Source of the DNA: Arbacia lixula
Taxonomy: Eukaryota; Echinodermata; Echinoidea; Arbacioida; Arbaciidae
DNA length: 64,000 nucleotides
Reading direction: 5' to 3'
Assembly (NCBI GenBank): GCA_963669155.1
Contig: OZ022579.1
Span: 21,988,571-22,052,570 of the forward strand
Shown: positions 60,315 through 64,000 of the stretch, piece by piece
How the letters are laid out: every line of letters starts with the position of its first letter
Position numbering within the stretch: position 1 is the stretch's first letter
Notes under the pieces: generated by a model
The model's database searches: none
What the model saw: only the letters and a program-made list of their open reading frames with translations
What the model was told of the DNA's origin: nothing
Made by a program: the position numbers and the translations under genes

Positions 60315-60418
60315 TTAGAAGAAGAAGAAGAAGAAGAAGAAGAAGAAGAAGAAGAAGAAGAAGAAGAAGAAGAAGAAGAAGAAGCGAAGAAGAAGAAGAA
60401 GAAGAAGAAGAAGAAGAA

Positions 60419-60450
<32 letters not shown>

Positions 60451-60494
60451 AGGAGGAGGAAAAGGAAGATCGAAGGAGAAAGAGATGTGAGAGG

Positions 60495-60579
<85 letters not shown>

Positions 60580-60600
60580 CCTGAGAGATCTGCCGGAGGA
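60315..60600. repeat. Long GAA/TTC tract followed by GA microsatellite
   Basis: About 40 GAA triplets run from 60315 to 60447 with one GCGAA interruption near 60385. They are followed by GA repeats (60490-60575), a pure purine strand of some 280 bp, and G runs at 60625-60668. Apparent poly-Arg, poly-Glu or poly-Ser ORFs here are artefacts. Confidence 0.95.
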
Positions 60601-60822
60601 GAGCGATAGAGAAAGAGAGAGAGAGGGGGGTGGGGGGGGGGAAGGGCGGGGAAGTGGGGGGGGGGGTACTTTTGCTAATATTGCAGGCAGTTTTGTGGCG
60701 TTTTTTAATGCAATATTGAATATATTGGCGAAAAATCACACTTTGCGGCGAGTACGGGATGATAATATAGGTGCAGCTGTGTAAGGAATCTAAAGAGAGG
60801 TGAAGCTGAAAGCGACAGAAAG

Positions 60823-61312
60823 CGACAGTTCACCCTGAAATTAGTTTCAATAAACTTACAGACACATGAAATAAACATATCAGTGAAGGTTTGATGGAAA
60901 TCAGTGAAAGGATAAGAAAGTTACGATTGTTTAAAGTTTTGAAATTGTGACGTCACGCGTGAGATGCTCAGTCCCATATATTTTTTTTTTTAATGTTGAT
61001 TTTCAAAAGGATATAAATCATTTTACCTGTGCATTTATTTGATACACCATTAGAAACTAATTCTTACACACATATCTCTATAGAAAATGTATTCCATTGT
61101 TAAAAGCAGAAAAGGGAGCAATTTATGGAATCATACAGCACACAACATAATGGGAGAGCACCTCTCACAAGATCGACGTCATGAAATTCAACAGATCATA
61201 ACTTTCACACCCTTTGACGGATTTTCGTCAAACTTTCGCCAATATGTTTCTTTCATATTTCTGCTTTTATTGACACCAGCTTAACTTCAGGATTGACTAT
61301 CCCTTTCATAAG
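60823..61312. mobile_element. MITE of the 'AAGGGATAGTCNACCCTGAA' family
   Basis: Inverted arms (cagttcaccctgaaattagt; cttcaggattgactatccct) with internal gtgacgtcacgcgtgagatg and its mirrored partner near 61150-61190. Between ERCC6 and CHMP6. Confidence 0.75.
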
Positions 61313-61439
61313 GCAGAATAGCATATTTGTGAACGATGAAAGAATAGCTACTAAAAGGGGCAGTATAGGGTTCAAGAGGGATGCAAAGAAATTGCTGAAC
61401 TTTTGATGGGAGGAGAGTGATTATGATGAATGATGTAGA

Positions 61440-61830
61440 CAATTATAATATCCTACAGTTATGAGTATTGATTGACTGATTGATATGTAGATATATGGAT
61501 GGATCGGTACGTGGGTTAATGGATAACTGATTGATGGATAGATGGAGCGTTGGATTGACGGGTAGATAAAAGAATGAATAGATATCTTGATGGATTATTG
61601 ACTACTGCTGGATCATGTTAAGCGATGCAATTATTTTTCTATTGAACGTGATTATAATAGGCAGATCGATGAATAAATAGTTGGTTGGATGTATTAATTA
61701 ATTAATTGAGATCGATGAGTAAGGGATGGATATATGAGTAGAATGATTGATAAATGTATGACTGGATGAACGGGTGAATGGATTATAGTCTATCAGTGAG
61801 TGTGTAAGGCACAGATGGAAATTCACTAAT
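61440..61830. repeat. Degenerate GATGGATAGAT-type simple repeat
   Basis: Diverged tandem tetranucleotide-like sequence (gattgatggatagatgga, gaatgattgataaatgta). No coding potential. Confidence 0.7.
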
Positions 61831-62020
61831 ATCAATATATTGAAACTAGATGAATGGACGGAGGCCAGGAGGAGGAAGGGGGGGGGGGGGGGGGGGTTAT
61901 GTTCGTGTTGCGCAAGTATAAGCTGATGCCTAACAAAGAGCTGTCATAGCTGAGCTCCACTGACCAGTGCCAAATTTCAGGACGAATTCGTACGTGGCGA
62001 GTTGTTTGGAAGCCAGTCCT

Positions 62021-62128
62021 TGATCGTCGAAGATCAGCGCAGCTTGTCGACAAATTTTGGGAGAGGGAGTGGCTCCAACATTCCTGTTTGTGGAAGGACA
62101 AGAAGTCTGTGACGAATTGAAGAAAGTA
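62021..62128 (+). other. Exon-like segment with strong donor, unassigned
   Basis: After a TGA at 62021 the frame is open through ILGEGVAPTFLFVEGQEVCDELKKV to a perfect gtaagt donor at 62129. The opposite strand is open too. I do not recognise the sequence. It could be a 5' exon of CHMP6 (non-coding there) or chance. Confidence 0.25.
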
Positions 62129-63758
62129 GTAAGTTGTCGATGTTCTTTTCTCAGTATATATTTACATAACAAATATATTCATAATGATCTATATCCATGT
62201 TGCAGTGTAAACCGTAAAACTGGAAAAATGGGCTGGCAGCCAGTGGCAATCAGAACACTGAGCTGCAGCCGCGCCGTCCCCGCCCGGGCCCGGTCCTGGC
62301 ATGCCACCGCTCCGATGGAGAGATTGGGGTTACTTTGCCTAACCCTTGGCCTTACCCACCCGCGCGCGACCGGATAAGAATAAGATGAACGGTCCACCGA
62401 GGCCGACGTCCGAGTTTATCGCCCCTCACCCTGCTAACTGCTTGCCCTAATATGGGCTCTAAGTCGCAGTGTAAACTTGCCAATACATTTGGCACTGTCA
62501 TTTGACATCAATATATTTATAAAAAGTGCACTTTTGCACAGTCACAGTCAATGACAGTTGTCAGTGGGCATGTGACGGGTGCGGGGCAATGCTGAAAACC
62601 TGGCCAAAGTATATGATGTAACAGGTATGGCCAAAGGCAAAGCAGAAAATAGCCTGCACTGCAGGTAGACGGGAATAACCGTCTCATTTGGGGCATTCTT
62701 TAATCGAAATGACATTTTTGGACATACCCCCCGAATAGAGACGGGGGGGGGGGGGGGGCACGAATTATATTTTGATGTAGGTGTGCCTCACGAAACCATG
62801 AAATGGGGGTCTAAGGAACTGACTACAAGGGTAAAATCCGTGTAAAATATGGGGTCTTAGGAACTAAAAATATACCGGCATTGTGAAAAACAGGGTCTAC
62901 AGAACTGCAAAACAAATCCTTTAGCCATATATCGAAATATCCTTGCTGCACATGCGATGCATTGTGTTTACGTCAGGGTTTTCTTGCAGCTCGCTCGGCC
63001 GGCGGGTCGGGCGGCCGGGTTGACGTTGAAGCGTAACAAACAAATTAGGCAGGCGCAAACCGCGGACATGGGGAACGGAGGGAGGGGTACAGCGGGGAGG
63101 CTAATGGGGCGGAACTTTCGCCATGCATAGGATATAGAGGATCTAAAGAACGGATATCGAGGTCTCAAAAAGGGGGTCTTCAAAGCGGCATGGGTGTAAT
63201 GTTAAGTCTCTAGATAGGGCGTTCAGAGGAGCCAGATGCAATCTCAGCGGATCCAATGTCCGACAGAGACTGATTTTTCGGTCTAGTGTTGGAGTCACGA
63301 GTGGAGTACAAAATTGATGCAAGTGGCCCAGAATCTTGATACACAACTTCTTTTTTTGTCGGTTGTTGCAGATTTGTCACAAATGGTCACAAATGGCCAT
63401 TCATGCTTTTGTACATCTACATGTACGTCTATGTCTGCAGCTTGTGTGCCAAGTGCCAACTTCTCCAATCCAGGACCTTTGAGCGCATCCTCCTGCATAC
63501 CTGAAAAAAACATTCACCTCCTTCCGTCTGAAGCAAGGATTATCTGCGAAACCCAACGCAGACCACACGCAGAGCTGGTCGTGACTGCGGCATTTTTAAT
63601 GAGCAAAACAGTACAAAATATACAAGAACTGTCCTCGCTTAACCGTGACAATGTATGTTATCACTCTCATTTCTCATTTCTCAATTCCATTTGCAGCATG
63701 CCCAAGCCTGATCACCATTGTTAATTCTGCATTGGTGAACTGATTCAGATTGCAAACA
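62129..63758. other. CHMP6 upstream region
   Basis: Contains a GC-rich island (62220-62420, ccgcccgggcccgg, cccgcgcgcgaccgg), a G run at 62744-62758, the repeat halves noted above and a second GC-rich patch at 62990-63120. Candidate promoter territory for CHMP6; no TATA box or initiator identified. Confidence 0.4.
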
Positions 63759-63821
63759 ATGGGCAATCTGTTTGGAAGTACAAAGAAGTCCAGAGTAACA
63801 GAACAGGACAAGGCAATACTT
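63759..63821 (+). CDS. CHMP6: CHMP6 (ESCRT-III subunit VPS20) first coding exon, rest outside window
   Basis: ATG at 63759 opens MGNLFGSTKKSRVTEQDKAIL and stops at a gtaagt donor at 63822. Human CHMP6 begins MGNLFGRKKQSRVTEQDKAIL, so 17 of 21 residues are identical. The MGxxFG start is the N-myristoylation signal needed for CHMP6 to bind endosomal membrane, where it links ESCRT-II to ESCRT-III assembly. The next exon should start with LQLKQQRDKL beyond 64000; nothing matching it is visible in the remaining 180 bp, which read as intron. The gene is divergent from ERCC6. Confidence 0.93.
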
Positions 63822-64000
63822 GTAAGTTTTTGTGAGGTCATGTCTGAAATGAAAGTGAATCCGGATCAGGATTTTAATTCAATACCTGACAGACTTACCC
63901 TGAATGTTACTTTGCTATTTTCTCCCCCTTTTTGTGTCTGAATTAAATCAAACTTCATGAGTCAGCCTCGGCAATGCTCCTTTATAAACATCAACTTGTC

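Noticed and set aside
60242-60739. ORFs with poly-Arg, poly-Glu or poly-Ser
   Set aside because: Products of GAA and GA microsatellites read in different frames; no start context or conserved sequence.
63314-63724. 136-codon plus-strand ORF just upstream of CHMP6
   Set aside because: No recognisable domain, overlaps an equally open minus-strand ORF, and runs into the CHMP6 5' leader. Probably UTR or promoter sequence.

Overview
This is a gene-dense window of nuclear DNA from an animal. Coding exons of about 50 to 1450 bp are separated by AT-rich introns of roughly 0.3 to 6 kb with GT-AG junctions, and there are many short palindromic transposons. The proteins are clear orthologues of human genes but diverged. 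The interspersed repeats (palindromic MITEs ending in GGGCCC-type or TTAAAGGG-type termini, and tandem-repeat elements bounded by GTCTCGCCCAC) look like those of sea urchins. I infer an echinoid, or at least an invertebrate deuterostome; I could not search to confirm this.

Layout. (1) From about 1 to 22853 on the + strand lie 17 exons of UBE2O, the giant hybrid E2/E3 ubiquitin enzyme. Its 5' end lies outside the window, and the visible part encodes 1332 residues plus stop. (2) From 22854 to 28304 is an intergenic stretch with MITEs and a GA microsatellite. (3) From 28305 to 35570 on the + strand is a complete six-exon COIL (coilin) gene of 632 residues. (4) From 35571 to about 41306 is the tail-to-tail space between COIL and ERCC6, holding a decayed LINE, a pogo-like MITE and a probable long ERCC6 3' UTR. 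(5) From 58312 down to 41307 on the - strand is ERCC6/CSB, the transcription-coupled repair ATPase, complete in 20 coding exons and 1492 residues (human CSB has 1493). A candidate non-coding first exon lies near 60002-60170. (6) From about 60200 to 63758 is the space between ERCC6 and the next gene, with a long GAA tract and repeats. (7) At 63759-63821 on the + strand is the first coding exon of CHMP6 (ESCRT-III), continuing beyond the window.

The genes form no operon. UBE2O and COIL are head-to-tail, COIL and ERCC6 are convergent, and ERCC6 and CHMP6 are divergent. Three of the four deal with ubiquitin (UBE2O as enzyme, CSB as ubiquitylated and ubiquitin-binding, ESCRT-III downstream of ubiquitin sorting), which is probably coincidental.

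The most notable signals are not the genes themselves. In UBE2O a 110-bp tandem repeat straddles an exon's 3' boundary and creates extra 57-nt phase-0 exons that keep the reading frame. In ERCC6 a 133-140-bp tandem repeat does the same, creating three 24-nt phase-0 candidate micro-exons right after the DEGH helicase motif. One dispersed element family, present once in each of UBE2O, COIL and ERCC6 and always in the sense orientation of its host, carries arrays of a 157-bp unit. Each unit contains four direct AGGTCA nuclear-receptor half-sites spaced 7, 1 and 4 bp apart.
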